Source: Styela clava | Taxonomy: Eukaryota; Chordata; Ascidiacea; Stolidobranchia; Styelidae | DNA: 64,000 bases | Direction of reading: 5' to 3' | Assembly (NCBI RefSeq): GCF_964204865.1 | Contig: NC_135255.1 | Span: 7,779,135-7,843,134 of the forward strand | Shown: piece after piece, positions 23,288 through 33,759 of the stretch | Layout: each line of letters starts with the position of its first letter | Numbering within the stretch: the first letter of the stretch is position 1 | Program-made: the position numbers and the translations under genes | The notes under the pieces: generated by a model | What the model was told of the DNA's origin: nothing | What the model saw: only the letters and a program-made list of their open reading frames with translations | The model's database searches: none

Positions 23288-23783
23288 ATGGACCTTTCCC
23301 CGACCTTTGACCCGCGGAAAATTCTTCCTATACTTTACCATTGCAAAATTTTCGGGGCTATTTTAGGAGTGCTTTTGCGAGTTGGCGCCTGTAAAAGGGA
23401 GTACGTTCTTCAAACCATCATTATGATTCATCACATACAAAAACAGTTTTTAAAAGTACCGGTGAAGAATTTTAGCCTAGTCTATCTCAGTTATTTCTAC
23501 ACTAATTTTTTATTACTGTAATTAAAATAAAACTTCTCGGAAAACAGAGTGATCATTGAATTATCTGATTGGTATTTAAGTTTCTGAAACACAACTGAAA
23601 ACTAACGAATAGAGTTCAAAAACGCGAAATAGGGGTAATGTTTACGACCACGCTTGAAAATCTGTCTGAGTGAAAAAAGTGTCGGATGTGAAAAGGGAGC
23701 ATTGTTACGTCACTATTTGCAGCTTGCTGATTGGCCGATGACACCAAGTAAACAAGGAAATTGATGCCCGGAAAAGGGTCCAT
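23288..23783 (+). mobile_element. ATGGACCTTT-ended MITE, long copy
   Basis: 496 bp with inverted ends (ATGGACCTTTCCCCG against CCGGAAAAGGGTCCAT). Beside the left end is ACCTTTGACCCGCG. The right subterminal part (TTGTTACGTC ... GCTGATTGGCC) and both ends recur in the 125-bp copy at 38321-38445, which lacks the middle. A 9-bp flank (TGCGTAACA and AGAGTAACA) may be a worn target duplication. No ORF of note. Confidence 0.7.
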
Positions 23784-24372
23784 AGAGTAACAAATTTATA
23801 CTCAGTCAATTGAAGGCGGTTGTACTTTCCATAACCATGTACAAAATTAGGTTCTCTCTTAAAAAGTTCTAGTTGCGCCCCTGATTGTAACTGTTCAAAT
23901 CGTTGGGATTCGACGAAAGCTCTTAGAGTATCGTTAGCCAGACTCGCAAAGATAAAGAACCATTGTGGTAGGGACATAGCAAGATCGCGATTTTAGACAT
24001 AGCGGGCCAATCAATTTCAGTAGGGACGTAACTGCCGTAGCCACTTTATTAGCAATACAGCGGACATCGTACGTAAGAACCTGGTAAGAACCAACGACTA
24101 ACATACCGTAAGAACATAGCAAAGAGGGATCGTGGTTGGACACACAACATGTTCATTTTAGTAGGGGCGGCACAGCGAATACCGATACTGTACGGCAGGG
24201 CTACTCAACTACTTTTACCGAAGATCCGCATACAAAACTTCAAAAATATATGGGTCCAGTGTTTCTAGAAATTATATTTTGGCATCCTCGTGCGCCCCTG
24301 ATTGTAACTGTTCTAATCGTTGGAATTTTTCACGCACTTTCTCGGCCGGCTAATGATTATCAGCTAATCAAG
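23784..24372. other. Stretch with a duplicated segment
   Basis: GCGCCCCTGATTGTAACTGT followed by TC(A/T)AATCGTTGG occurs at about 23874-23906 and again at 24291-24322, so part of this region is a direct duplication. I see no terminal repeats and no gene. Confidence 0.4.
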
Positions 24373-24519
24373 ATTGTTTATTCAATCGATCAATCATTTA
24401 TTTTGGTTCTCTGACATAAATAATACAAAAAGTAAACGGACAAAACAAAATGCAGAGATACCTGGGAGACGGGCATAAAATGAAGTTAAAAAGCGTACAA
24501 TGTACGTGCCCGCCCACCA
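24373..24519 (-). mobile_element. 5'-truncated LINE 3' tail, family T2
   Basis: It matches, inverted, the segment 44621-44763. Both contain GGTGGGCGGGC, a TACGT cluster, AAAAA(C/G)GT..TTAACTT, GGTATC(A/T)CTGCATTTTGT and TGTC(C)GTTT/CAGTTTTTGT. They end ATGATTGAT(C)GATTGAATAA. A short (TGAT)n end is typical of LINE 3' termini. No coding sequence remains. Confidence 0.6.
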
Positions 24520-24923
24520 AAAAATAAATAAAACAAACACAGAAAAACGCGAATTAGAATCGTGCAGTACTTTGAAAGCAATTTAACAAAAACAGCAAAT
24601 CGAAGTAGATAATTGAATGTAATAAACTCCTGACAACTTCTTAGTCTTTGGTTAATGAAAATTTTAAGCACATGTTGGTATTCAATTAGGATTTATTGGG
24701 AGATCACCAGAATTAATATATAAATATAGCCGATTTTAAAGACTTCAAATACTATGTGAAATTCTTGGTGGTGTATAGCACAAATCCGAATGAGTGGAAA
24801 GCTATGGGACACATCGTTTGCTTTTAGAAACACGCAAATTCACAAACAATTTAACAAATTTACAAAGCAAGTAAAAAACGCATGATTAAAAGGCAGCATG
24901 AATCTTTGATTATTGGTGTTATA

Positions 24924-25262
24924 GTTAGGATAGGATAGGATTTACATATTTATCCCGGAGGAGAGGAAAGCCGAGAAGACGGCTTATCCATATGGCGAAC
25001 CACGGCCTCTCGTCCGGTTACCATTCCAAGTCGGGTATGGGATTAGTTATATTGTTTGTTTTCGGAAGCATGGACTTGGTGGTGGAGGAAGCCGTAACCG
25101 ACCAGCGGTTACGTGAACCACCCAACGACGGCGAGGAGTCCAGCAATCCTCTCGCACATAGCCATCCCTGCATGGGATTCAAACCCGCGAACCCACGCAG
25201 AGTAATTAGAGGTGCGGTGGCTAGCGTATTCCTAACGCTTAGCCAGTTGAGCCACACCGCCG
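24924..25262 (-). mobile_element. Full-length tRNA-derived SINE
   Basis: On the minus strand it begins GGCGGTGTGGCTCAACTGG and carries a pol III A box (TGGCTCAACTGG, plus 25242-25253) and B box (GGTTTGAATCC, plus 25175-25185). The head folds like a long-variable-arm tRNA, Ser/Leu-like. A tRNA-unrelated body follows (AGGATTGCTGGACTCC, CATGCTTCC, AGGCCGTGGTTCGCC, GGATAAATATG). The 3' end is a (TCCTA)n tail. Pieces of the same SINE occur at 12011, 51255 and 60600. It abuts the truncated start of LINE A. Confidence 0.92.
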
Positions 25263-25274
25263 CCGTGCCGTTCT

Positions 25275-25431
25275 TTCATATGTCGATATATTCAAAACAA
25301 TTAAAAGTGGGGTCCGGATTCGGACCGCGGTCCGCCAGTGGAGCAGCCCAGCTATACGGTACCGATTTCGAAAGCGTTACTGACTATGCCAATTCTGATA
25401 TAATACCAGATGTCGTGCAATGGAACCTTGG
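25275..25431 (+). pseudogene. LINE A, 5' end of ORF2 (left of the gypsy insertion)
   Basis: A plus-strand frame reading GTDFESVTDYANSDIIPDVV and QWNLG stops at the left LTR. It continues in the same frame directly right of the right LTR at 30332 (SNYINTQLAIQALHAKRKG), once the CTTGG duplication is allowed for. So this is the N-terminal part of LINE A ORF2, separated by the retrotransposon. The left limit is uncertain because the SINE abuts it. Confidence 0.75.
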
Positions 25432-25672
25432 TGTTCTGTTCTTAATTGTATAGCCAATGCGAGTTCAGAAAAGACTCAGTGAATGATACACACAAGATTT
25501 AATACAGCATAACAAAAGACTTAACTATAACAGTTTGATCAAAACAAAGCAGTACCGCACGTCAGATAAACATTCGACAAGTGTCCGGGCGGATCGCGTA
25601 CGAGTCTGGCAGTTGATTACTTTCTCGGGACTTCTCGTCACATGTAAACAATGGCCAGACGCGTATACAACA
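25432..25672 (-). repeat. 3' LTR of the gypsy element
   Basis: 241 bp, TG...CA on both strands (plus strand TGTTCTGTTC ... TATACAACA). No difference from the 5' LTR at 30091-30331 found by eye. Preceded in element orientation by the polypurine tract at plus 25673-25683. Confidence 0.95.
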
Positions 25673-25683
25673 TTTCCCCCTTT
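25673..25683 (-). promoter_or_regulatory. Polypurine tract
   Basis: Minus strand AAAGGGGGAAA, directly next to the 3' LTR. This is the expected position of the plus-strand DNA primer in LTR retrotransposons. Confidence 0.85.
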
Positions 25684-25730
25684 AAGTTTCAAATTTTTAT
25701 AAAACTTTTTATCAGGTTCAAACTCTATGG

Positions 25731-28700
25731 TCAATTATATTGTCCGAAACGTAGAGGTGGTACTCCTCTTGCAGTTCGCGAACTTCGTCTGACTGGAACA
25801 GGTTGTTTCTTGATTTCAATTTTCTTTTCTGGTCTAATAGTACCAACTTTCTCCTTCTCTTCCTTCTCTCCCAGAACCGGAACATCTTTTACAGGAAACA
25901 AGAATCTTCTATTTCGCCAATATGTTCGGCCACTCGGGAGTTTGACGTGGTAATCTCGGTGTCGGCCTCTACCAACAATGACACCAGATTGGTCCCAACG
26001 TTTCGTTGTTACATCTTCGACTCGTACATGTTGTCCAACTTGCAGTGGCTTCAAGATACGAGTATTTCTGTCATATCTCATTTTGCTTTTCGACTTGATA
26101 ATTTTCTGAGCATTATCAAGCCCATCGAGAATATCTTTGGTTTTGTCAGCATATCCTCGGTAGTGGACGGGAATGATTGATCTGATTTGATGACCAAATA
26201 AGATTTCGGCTGGCGAAAATCCCGTTTGCTTCGGAGTATTTCTCCATTCGAGTAAGCCTTGTAGAAATGATTCTTCATCAATATTTCCATTCTGGCATGA
26301 CTTTTTGACGAGTGTTTTCATGGCTTTCACACCGGCTTCGGCATGCCCGTTGCTCTGTGAGTAAAATGGCGTAGAAAATCCTACTTTCACTCCCCAGCGT
26401 TTCAGAAAATCCAGAAACATTCGTGATTTGAACTGAGGGCCCCCATCACATCTTAAACGGACGGGCACTGATAGATCGACAAACCACTTTCGTAGAACTC
26501 TGATGACTTGGCGAGAAGTTGGATGTTCTGTCCACGAATGAATACAGGGCCATCCTGAATATCTATCCACATATACCAGAAATTCTTTTCCAGCATGTGA
26601 AAATAGATCACAAGAAACGTCCTCAAATGGTCTCGACGGGTTTGCACTTACGATCAACGGTTCTTTCGACAAACTGGCTTTTTTCTCTTGACATATATGA
26701 CAACTGTATACAGTGTTTTCAATATCACTGGATATAGCAGGTCAGTAAACCGATTGTCTTGCACGTCTTTTTGTTCTTTCAACGCCCTGGTGAGACGCAT
26801 GTAATTTCTGCAACACTTCAAGTCTCTTGGATTTTGGAATCACAATTCTAGAACCCAAAAGTATCAAATCGTTTTCTACTGACAGCTCATCTCTGACTTG
26901 CCAGTATGGACGCAAAGAATTTTTCACGAGTTTTCTATTCGAAGGAAATCCATTCAGAACTGTTTCTCTGAGATCGCGGTACGATTCGTCTTCTCTACCT
27001 GCATCGCGTAGATCAGATAGAATTGAGTCTTCCAACTCGACATTTCCACATTTTACATCAGGATCAGATATGAGTGCTGCGCAAACTTTGATAGCATTCC
27101 TGAATTCTCGCTCAATTTCCGCATGTTCATCACCAGCAACGGGATCATTAACAGGCGATCTCGAAAGAGCGTCGGGAATTGCATGTTGTTTTCCTTTCCT
27201 CCAAATCGCGTTGAAATTATAAGTGCACAGTTTCTCCTTCAATCTCTGAAGACGCGGATTTTCGACCATGTCCAGCGTATAGCTGTTTAGAATAGGAATG
27301 AGCGGACGATGATCTGTCATGACTGAAAAGTCTGACAGTCCTTGCAAATACAATCTGCATTTCTTGACAGCCCATACGATTGCTAACATTTCAAGCTCGC
27401 ACATTGCATATCGACTTTCAGTTTCGGTTATAAATCTTGATCCGCACTGTACCATTTTCCATTCATCATTATTCTTTTGCAACAACACAAATCCTAAACC
27501 TCTGGTTCTTGATGCATCGGTTTGCAATGATGTTGGCAGATTTGAGTCGAACAATGCGAGTATCGGAGGCGAAGTCAGAACTTTCCTCGTCTCGTCGAAA
27601 GCGTCATCATGAATACTTTCCCAGACAAACGCATTTTTCTTGCGGAGTAAAGCTCTGAGAGGATTCGCAGCTGCACTGATTTTGCTCGAAAAATTTCCTA
27701 ACTGATTCACAAGACCCATAAATGATCTCAGCTCTGTGATATTGCCTGGTTTCGGGAATTCTGCAATTGCACGTAATTTTCCGGAATCAGCCTTTATTCC
27801 AGCTTCACTGACTTCGTAGCCCACAAAATTCACAGATTTCTTGCAGAAAATAAATTTCTCCGGATTCAGCGTAATTTTATTACTTCTGCATCGGTCTAGA
27901 ACTTCAATTGTTCTTTCAACTTGTTGTGGAACTGTGTGAGCGTGAATTAGCGTATCGTCAACAACTTTTTGTATGGACTGCAATCCTTCAAATGCTTTGT
28001 CTCCACGGTGACAATAAACGTCTCCTGATGCGCTCAATCCCATCGGGGCACGGTTGAAACAATGCCTCCCCCACGGAGAGATAAATGTTGTCAACAAGCT
28101 GCTACTTTCGTCCAGTGGTACTTGCCAATATCCCTTCATTGCATCGATCGTAGTGAAATACTTCGATCCTGTCGGTATATTCGACACGGCTTCGCTGGGT
28201 GAAGGAAATGGGTGCAAAGGACGCTTAACATATTTATTCAACTTTGTGAGATCTACACAGATTCTAGGCTTTCCGTTTGCCTTCTGTACTATCACAAGTG
28301 GATGAACCCAGTCGGTTGGTTCTTCAACCTTCCGAATGATATTGCGTTTCAGCATTCCATCAAGCTCGGCTTTCACATCATCTCTTTGAGCGTAAGGTAT
28401 TTGTCTTGGAGCTTTTAAAGAAAATGGTTGAGATCCTTCCGTTAATTCAATCTTTAACGGTCTCCCATCCATGACATCGAGCTTCTCCTTTGCATCGAAA
28501 ACATCTTCATACTTTGTCAAAAGTATTGAGCGAATTGCTTCAACATTTTCCTCAGTTTGCGGTGGCAACTGAATTTGCTTCTTTCTGGAGAGACGAATAC
28601 CGTTGCAGATCGGTGCGGGATACGTTTCGGGCAAAATTTTTAGCCTTGTGCACGTATACCACGCCAGTACTGCGCCATCAATATTGTCGGAAATATAAAT

Positions 28701-29990
28701 CTGTTCTCTGGATTTATTTCCTTGATATTCGATTCTGACATCCATGTAGCCAAGTGAATCTATTTTCGTCCCATTTGCAGCAAATATGTCTTGTTTGTGG
28801 CTTTTCAAATTGCTGACATCACAGTTAATTTGTTCCAAAAACTTTCTGCTCCCAAGACATATTTCAGCTCCGGAATCGGGTAGAGCGAGCGATGTACCCC
28901 AAAAATGATTTCCAGTTGGAATGAAAACATTTATCGATATTTTTGGAGCGCGTCTATTTTCTTGAATCGCTCTTACTTTGACAACTCCTATTGTTTTGCC
29001 GGTATTCACTTTCGTTCTACATTTCTGTGAAAAATGATTCTTCTTTCCACACTCGCCGCAAATTTTTCCATACGCAGGACAATTCAACTTTCCTTGGCTA
29101 TGCCTTCGCCCACAATATTGACAAGGCATGTTGTTGCGATCGTTCTTAGGTTTGAATCGTCTTTGAAACGGTTTCTTGATCTGTATCGAATTGGCAATAG
29201 GATTCTGCTTTTTCGACAAATCAGAGTTGTTAATTATTGCCATTTCCTTTGATCTGCACAGATCAACCGCTGTCTGCAGATTAGGAAAAGGGCTTTTCGC
29301 CAACAGCTCTTCTCTGGCTGTTGCGTTTTTTGCGCCAGCAATGATTCGTGTAGTAAGCCGCTCATCGTAGCAGTTTTCGCAGAGATCAGCGTCTTTCCCT
29401 AGCTTTTTCAATGCGATTAAAAACGAATCGAAGCTTTCTTCGTCACCTTGTTTGCGCTCTTCAAACAACACCCTGTCTAGTGCAACATTTCTCTGAATGC
29501 GAATATTCTTCTTGATATCTTCTAAAATATCGTCAACGGATTTTTCGGTCTCTTCGCTGATATTTAAAACGTGTTTTACGACGGACAGCATTTCTAGCGA
29601 CAGACAGCCGCGAAAAACAGCGACTTGTTTCTTTTGTGGTTCCTGATTGTATCCCGAAATTTGCATGTAATCGGACCACATAATCTTCCAAGAGTCAAGG
29701 CCTGACAAAGAAATATCAGCAGTCAGCTCTGGTGGAGATTTGGCTGATATGCGTCCTTTCAGCGTGGGAGTTTCAGTTCTCGAACTGTTCGCTTGAGAAC
29801 CAAGTGTGGAAACCAAAGCCTCCATTTGCTTTTGCTGCATTTCCAGAAACTGCTTCAACCAACCGCCGTCCGCGATTTCATGGACTGGTTTGGTTGATTC
29901 CTCTTTCAATCGTCCAATTTCCTGCGATTTTTCTTGCAACTCCTGTTTAGCTTCATCCAACATCTTCGATAATTCAGCTTTAGTTGACAT
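25731..29990 (-). pseudogene. Gag-pol polyprotein of the gypsy element, with one in-frame stop
   Basis: One frame covers gag and pol with a single TGA at plus 26742-26744. Visible in order: a coiled gag N-terminus and capsid-like region; two zinc knuckles near residues 288-325 (CQYCGRRHSQGKLNC, CGECGKKNHFSQKC); protease with LPDSGAE near 372; RT with TIDAMKGYWQ near 610 and VVDDTLIH near 680; RNase H with TDASRTRG near 825; then the integrase. The stop falls just after HASHQGVERTKRRARQSVY, inside the HHCC zinc domain, before its CHIC pair. The integrase core continues in the same frame (CDLFSHAGKEFLVYVDRYSG, RCDGGPQF, YSQSNGHAEAG). With matching LTRs, the stop is either a very recent lesion or read through; I infer a lesion. 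No env-like gene. Confidence 0.93.
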
Positions 29991-30070
29991 AACAGTCAGT
30001 TACAGATATATTCAAAATATAGTCCAATATCCGTTAATGTTCACTGGTCAATTCAATGGCACGGCTAATA

Positions 30071-30090
30071 AGATCCTGCCGACAACGCCA
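30071..30090 (-). promoter_or_regulatory. Primer-binding site
   Basis: Minus strand TGGCGTTGTCGGCAGGATCT starts directly at the inner edge of the 5' LTR. It is complementary to a tRNA 3' end finishing CCA. I cannot name the tRNA with confidence. Confidence 0.7.
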
Positions 30091-30331
30091 TGTTCTGTTC
30101 TTAATTGTATAGCCAATGCGAGTTCAGAAAAGACTCAGTGAATGATACACACAAGATTTAATACAGCATAACAAAAGACTTAACTATAACAGTTTGATCA
30201 AAACAAAGCAGTACCGCACGTCAGATAAACATTCGACAAGTGTCCGGGCGGATCGCGTACGAGTCTGGCAGTTGATTACTTTCTCGGGACTTCTCGTCAC
30301 ATGTAAACAATGGCCAGACGCGTATACAACA
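30091..30331 (-). repeat. 5' LTR of the gypsy element
   Basis: 241 bp, same sequence as the 3' LTR by eye. It should contain the promoter and polyadenylation signal; I did not resolve them. The CTTGG duplication follows at 30332-30336. Confidence 0.95.
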
Positions 30332-33113
30332 CTTGGTAGCAATTATATAAACACCCAATTAGCCATCCAAGCATTACATGCTAAGCGAAAAGGGACAATG
30401 CACATGATGCACTTCAATGTACGAAGTTTATACCGTAACAAAGAAAAAAATTGAACTCTTTCTTAGCCAGGCAATAAACTTACCTGAAATAATAGTCATT
30501 TCGGAAACTAAACTTGGTAAAACTGACCACAACATTTCATTAAAAGGGTATAAGTTTTTTCACCGTGACTCACCGACTAATGCCGGTGGAGTAGGAATAT
30601 ATGCATTAGACAATATACATATAGAACGTGACGATATTAATTTTGAAGTCCTTGGCTGTGAGAACATTTGGGTTGAACTGAAAATTAGTAATACTAGTTA
30701 TAATATACAACAAAAAAATTAATAGTTGGAGTTGTTTATAGACATCCTCTTTATTCGTATTCTGAATTCCAAGGAAATTTTGTTTCAATGATCTCTCAGC
30801 TCAGCTCATATGGTTCTAGTTCATTTATTCTTGGGGATTTCAATATTGACATTCTTAAATATGACATTGATCACAAAGTTAAAAACTATGTAGATGCCAT
30901 ACATAGTGCTGGTTTTTTGTGTGGTGTAAACAAGCCTACAAGACTAGGCTTGACAAGTGAAACCCTATTGGACCATGTATACCTTAATGATATGCAATTA
31001 GAAACGTGTACAAATATTGTAACTGATGACTTGTCTGATCATTTTCCCTTATTAATAGAGACAAAACTAATGTGTGAAAAATCTAAAATAAAATTGCGCA
31101 AACGAGATTTTTCTTATTTTCCGCCAGAAAATTATCTAGAACATCTCACAGCTGTACTGAACCGCAACTTAAACACAGAGAGAGATACTAACTCCAATTT
31201 TCACATTTTTATTGAAACAATCAAAGAAGTTATTGATAAACACGTGCCATTAAAAACCTTGTCTAAAAGAGAAGTTAAAATGAGGATAAAACCCTGGATT
31301 ACTGCTGGCTTGCTGAAATCAATTAGAATAAAAAATAAAATGTACGAAAATAGTTACAAGAATAAAAAATCTGAAAAGTTCAAGAAATACAAAACCTATA
31401 AAAAATGTCTTGGAAACTCACTCTCGACTGCAAAAAATAAACTACTACAAAGAAAAATTGGAAGTATGCCAAAAAAACATTGCAAAAACTTGGAAGCAAA
31501 TTCGTAATATTATAAACAAAAACTCAAAAACTGATAACTTGCCATCATTTATTGAAATTAACGGTGAAAAAAATTATAATAGCAATGTAATTTGTGATGT
31601 TATGAATAAACACTTCTCAAGTATCGGCCGCAAGCTTGCATCTAAAATTGGGCCATCTCCAAAGAAATTTGACGCATTTCTAGGTTCTTCATTGCATCAT
31701 TCATTCTATCTTCAGGAAACTACACATTGCGAAGTTGAAAGTCTAATTAATAAATTAGATACCAACAAGGCAGTAGGGCCGGATAGTATACCGACCGGGC
31801 TTATCAAGATTGCAAAATCAATTTTAGCTCCAACACTCACAAAAATTATCAACCAAAGTTTTAGGGAAGGTATTTATCCTGAAATATTAAAATTAGCAAA
31901 AGTAGTACCGATTCATAAAAAAGGCACAAAATCTGACCCTAATAATTACCGACCTATCTCTCTCCTTTCTCAGTTTGCCAAAATTTATGAAAAAATTTTG
32001 TATAACCGCCTAGCAGTCTACTTTGACAAAACAAATGTGCTGAATGAATCCCAATTTGGTTTCCGAAATGACTATTCAACCGAACTCGCAGTGACAAAAT
32101 TGAGAGAAAAAATATTCGAAAACTTGTCAAAAGGCAGAGTTACCTGTACTGTATTTTTAGACTTGGCTAAAGCCTTTGACACTGTGAACCATGAAATTTT
32201 GCTTTGTAAAATGTCTCATTATGGAATTCGAGGTTTACCCCTTAAATTATTACACTCATATCTAAGTGAGAGACAACAGTACATTGAATGCATCGATGGC
32301 ATCTCTTCGCTTGAATATATAACATGTGGTGTCCCAGAGGGGAGTACTCTTGGACCGCTTCTATTTCTACTATACATCAATGATTTACCAGCAGCATCTA
32401 GCTTAGACTCGACTCTTTTTGCAGACGATACCGCGCTCATTGATTCTGCTGCATGCTGTGAAGAACTGCAGATTTCGATCAATAAAAAAATCGAGATGGT
32501 CAACTTATGGCTAAAAAGTAATAAAATATCATTAAACCTCTAAAAAACTAAATTCATGGTTTTTGGTTCCAGGCAAACTACTTGGCAGTTCCATCTTCAA
32601 ATTGACAATAAAAAGTTAGAAAGAACAAAATGTATTAAGTATTTGGGTATAATCCTAGATGAGAACTTGTCATGGAAACCTCATATTGATCACTTATGTA
32701 AAAAAGTTTCACAATCACTCCGAATATTGTATAAGTTACGTAGAATCCTCGGTATCGATGCATTAAAAATTGTATACTATAGTCATATATACTCTCATCT
32801 GAAATATGGCATTATAAGTTGGGGAGGAACTAATAAAACTACGCTAAAACCACTAGTAATTCTGCATAACAGGGCAATTCGCTGCATGCTATCTGCAGAA
32901 TCACAGCATGTTCATAACTCACTCTTATACAAGCAGTGTGGAGTATTGCAACTGAAAGATATCTATCTTTCTGAAATTGCCAAATTTATGTATCGCTTCG
33001 AAAATCATATGCTACCCCCTATATTTCATAACTTTTTTACAAAAATTTCAAACATCCATAGCCATGCCACAAGGAGTGTTACAAAAAGGACTTTTTTCAT
33101 GCCTCGACCCTAA
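30332..33113 (+). pseudogene. LINE A, ORF2 (endonuclease and reverse transcriptase), broken
   Basis: An apurinic endonuclease/RT LINE of the CR1/L2/Jockey group, continuing from 25431. The endonuclease spans about 30400-31060 (MHFNVRSL, then ISETKLGK, LGDFNIDI and the DDLSDHFP end). The RT spans about 31760-32480 (KAVGPDSIP, NNYRPISLLSQ, FLDLAKAFDTVNH, GVPEGSTLGPLLF, catalytic FADDT). Three frame breaks are visible: a shift in the A7 run near 30442, a shift near 31450, and a stop at 32541-32543. The C-terminal domain ends at FFMPRP where the minisatellite at 33103 begins. It is distinct from LINE B but of the same group. Confidence 0.88.
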
Positions 33114-33395
33114 TCTGCCACCACAATTCGACCGCATTTTGCCATCCCTAATCTGTCACTACGCTTCGACCGCATTTTGCCATCCCTAATCTGCCACCAC
33201 GCTTCGACCGCATTTTGCCATCCCTAATCTGCCACCATTCGACGCATTTCGCCATCCCTAATCTGCCACGCTTCGACCGCATTTTGCCATCCCCAAATTG
33301 ACTTTTCGACCCTATTATGCCATCCCTAATCTGTAACCTTTCGACCGTATTTTGCTATCCCTATTCTGCCATCCCCAATATGACTTTTATGCTAC
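33103..33395. repeat. Minisatellite, CTTCGACCGCATTTTGCCAT unit
   Basis: About seven degenerate tandem units of 30-45 bp, each containing (C)TTCGACCGCATTTTGCCATCCC and TAATCTGCCAC. It starts exactly where LINE A loses its 3' end and codes for nothing credible. Confidence 0.85.
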
Positions 33396-33404
33396 CACCA
33401 CTAT

Positions 33405-33555
33405 AGGGATCGATAGTCGATAACGTTACATGCATAGCCATTTTAGTAGGGACATAGCCGTACCGTAATCCTGTAATCAGTAGACGTAGCCGTTCGGTAT
33501 CGATAGTCGGTAACGTTACATGCATAGCCATTTTAGTAGGGACATAGCCATTTTT
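33405..33555. repeat. Direct repeat, about 52 bp, two copies
   Basis: ATCGATAGTCG(A/G)TAACGTTACATGCATAGCCATTTTAGTAGGGACATAGCC occurs at about 33409-33461 and 33499-33550. A related GCC(A)ATTTTAGTAGGGAC-like phrase also appears near 24000-24030. Function unknown. Confidence 0.7.
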
Positions 33556-33670
33556 TAGATAAGTGTATAAGTTTATTTCGACTCCATAATCAGCAAAACA
33601 ATAAAATAAATGGTAAAAATAAATAAATAAAAACTGATTATGAAATCAGGAGAGCGAACAAAACCTTAGA
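33556..33670 (-). repeat. Probable LINE 3' tail in reverse orientation
   Basis: Read on the minus strand it runs CTGATTTCATAATCAG..., AT-rich, then GAAATAAACTTATACACTTATC. This resembles the AATAAA-plus-short-repeat 3' ends of the other LINE tails here. I have no second copy in the window, so it is tentative. Confidence 0.35.
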
Positions 33671-33759
33671 TAAGGTTTAAAGATTGCTGTTTTGATTAAG
33701 ATTTAAAACTAGAGTTAATCTAATATAGATAATATAATACATCCTGCTCGAACAACACC

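Larger units (their letters stand above)
25432..30331 (-). mobile_element. Ty3/gypsy LTR retrotransposon
   Basis: 4,900 bp on the minus strand with two 241-bp LTRs that look identical by eye. It is flanked by a 5-bp duplication CTTGG (25427-25431 and 30332-30336). LTRs begin TG and end CA. A primer-binding site beginning TGG lies directly inside the 5' LTR (plus 30071-30090), and a polypurine tract (AAAGGGGGAAA) directly before the 3' LTR. The coding region runs gag, protease, RT, RNase H, integrase, the Ty3/gypsy order, with no env. Matching LTRs mean recent insertion. It interrupts LINE A. Confidence 0.97.

Noticed and set aside
25160-25262. A possible tRNA gene on the minus strand
   Set aside because: A and B boxes are present, but the sequence continues into the SINE body with a TCCTA tail, and no complete tRNA acceptor-stem pairing is seen.
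24992-25453. A 153-codon plus-strand open frame
   Set aside because: It crosses the antisense of the SINE, the start of LINE A and the edge of the LTR, so it is a chance fusion of unrelated repeats.
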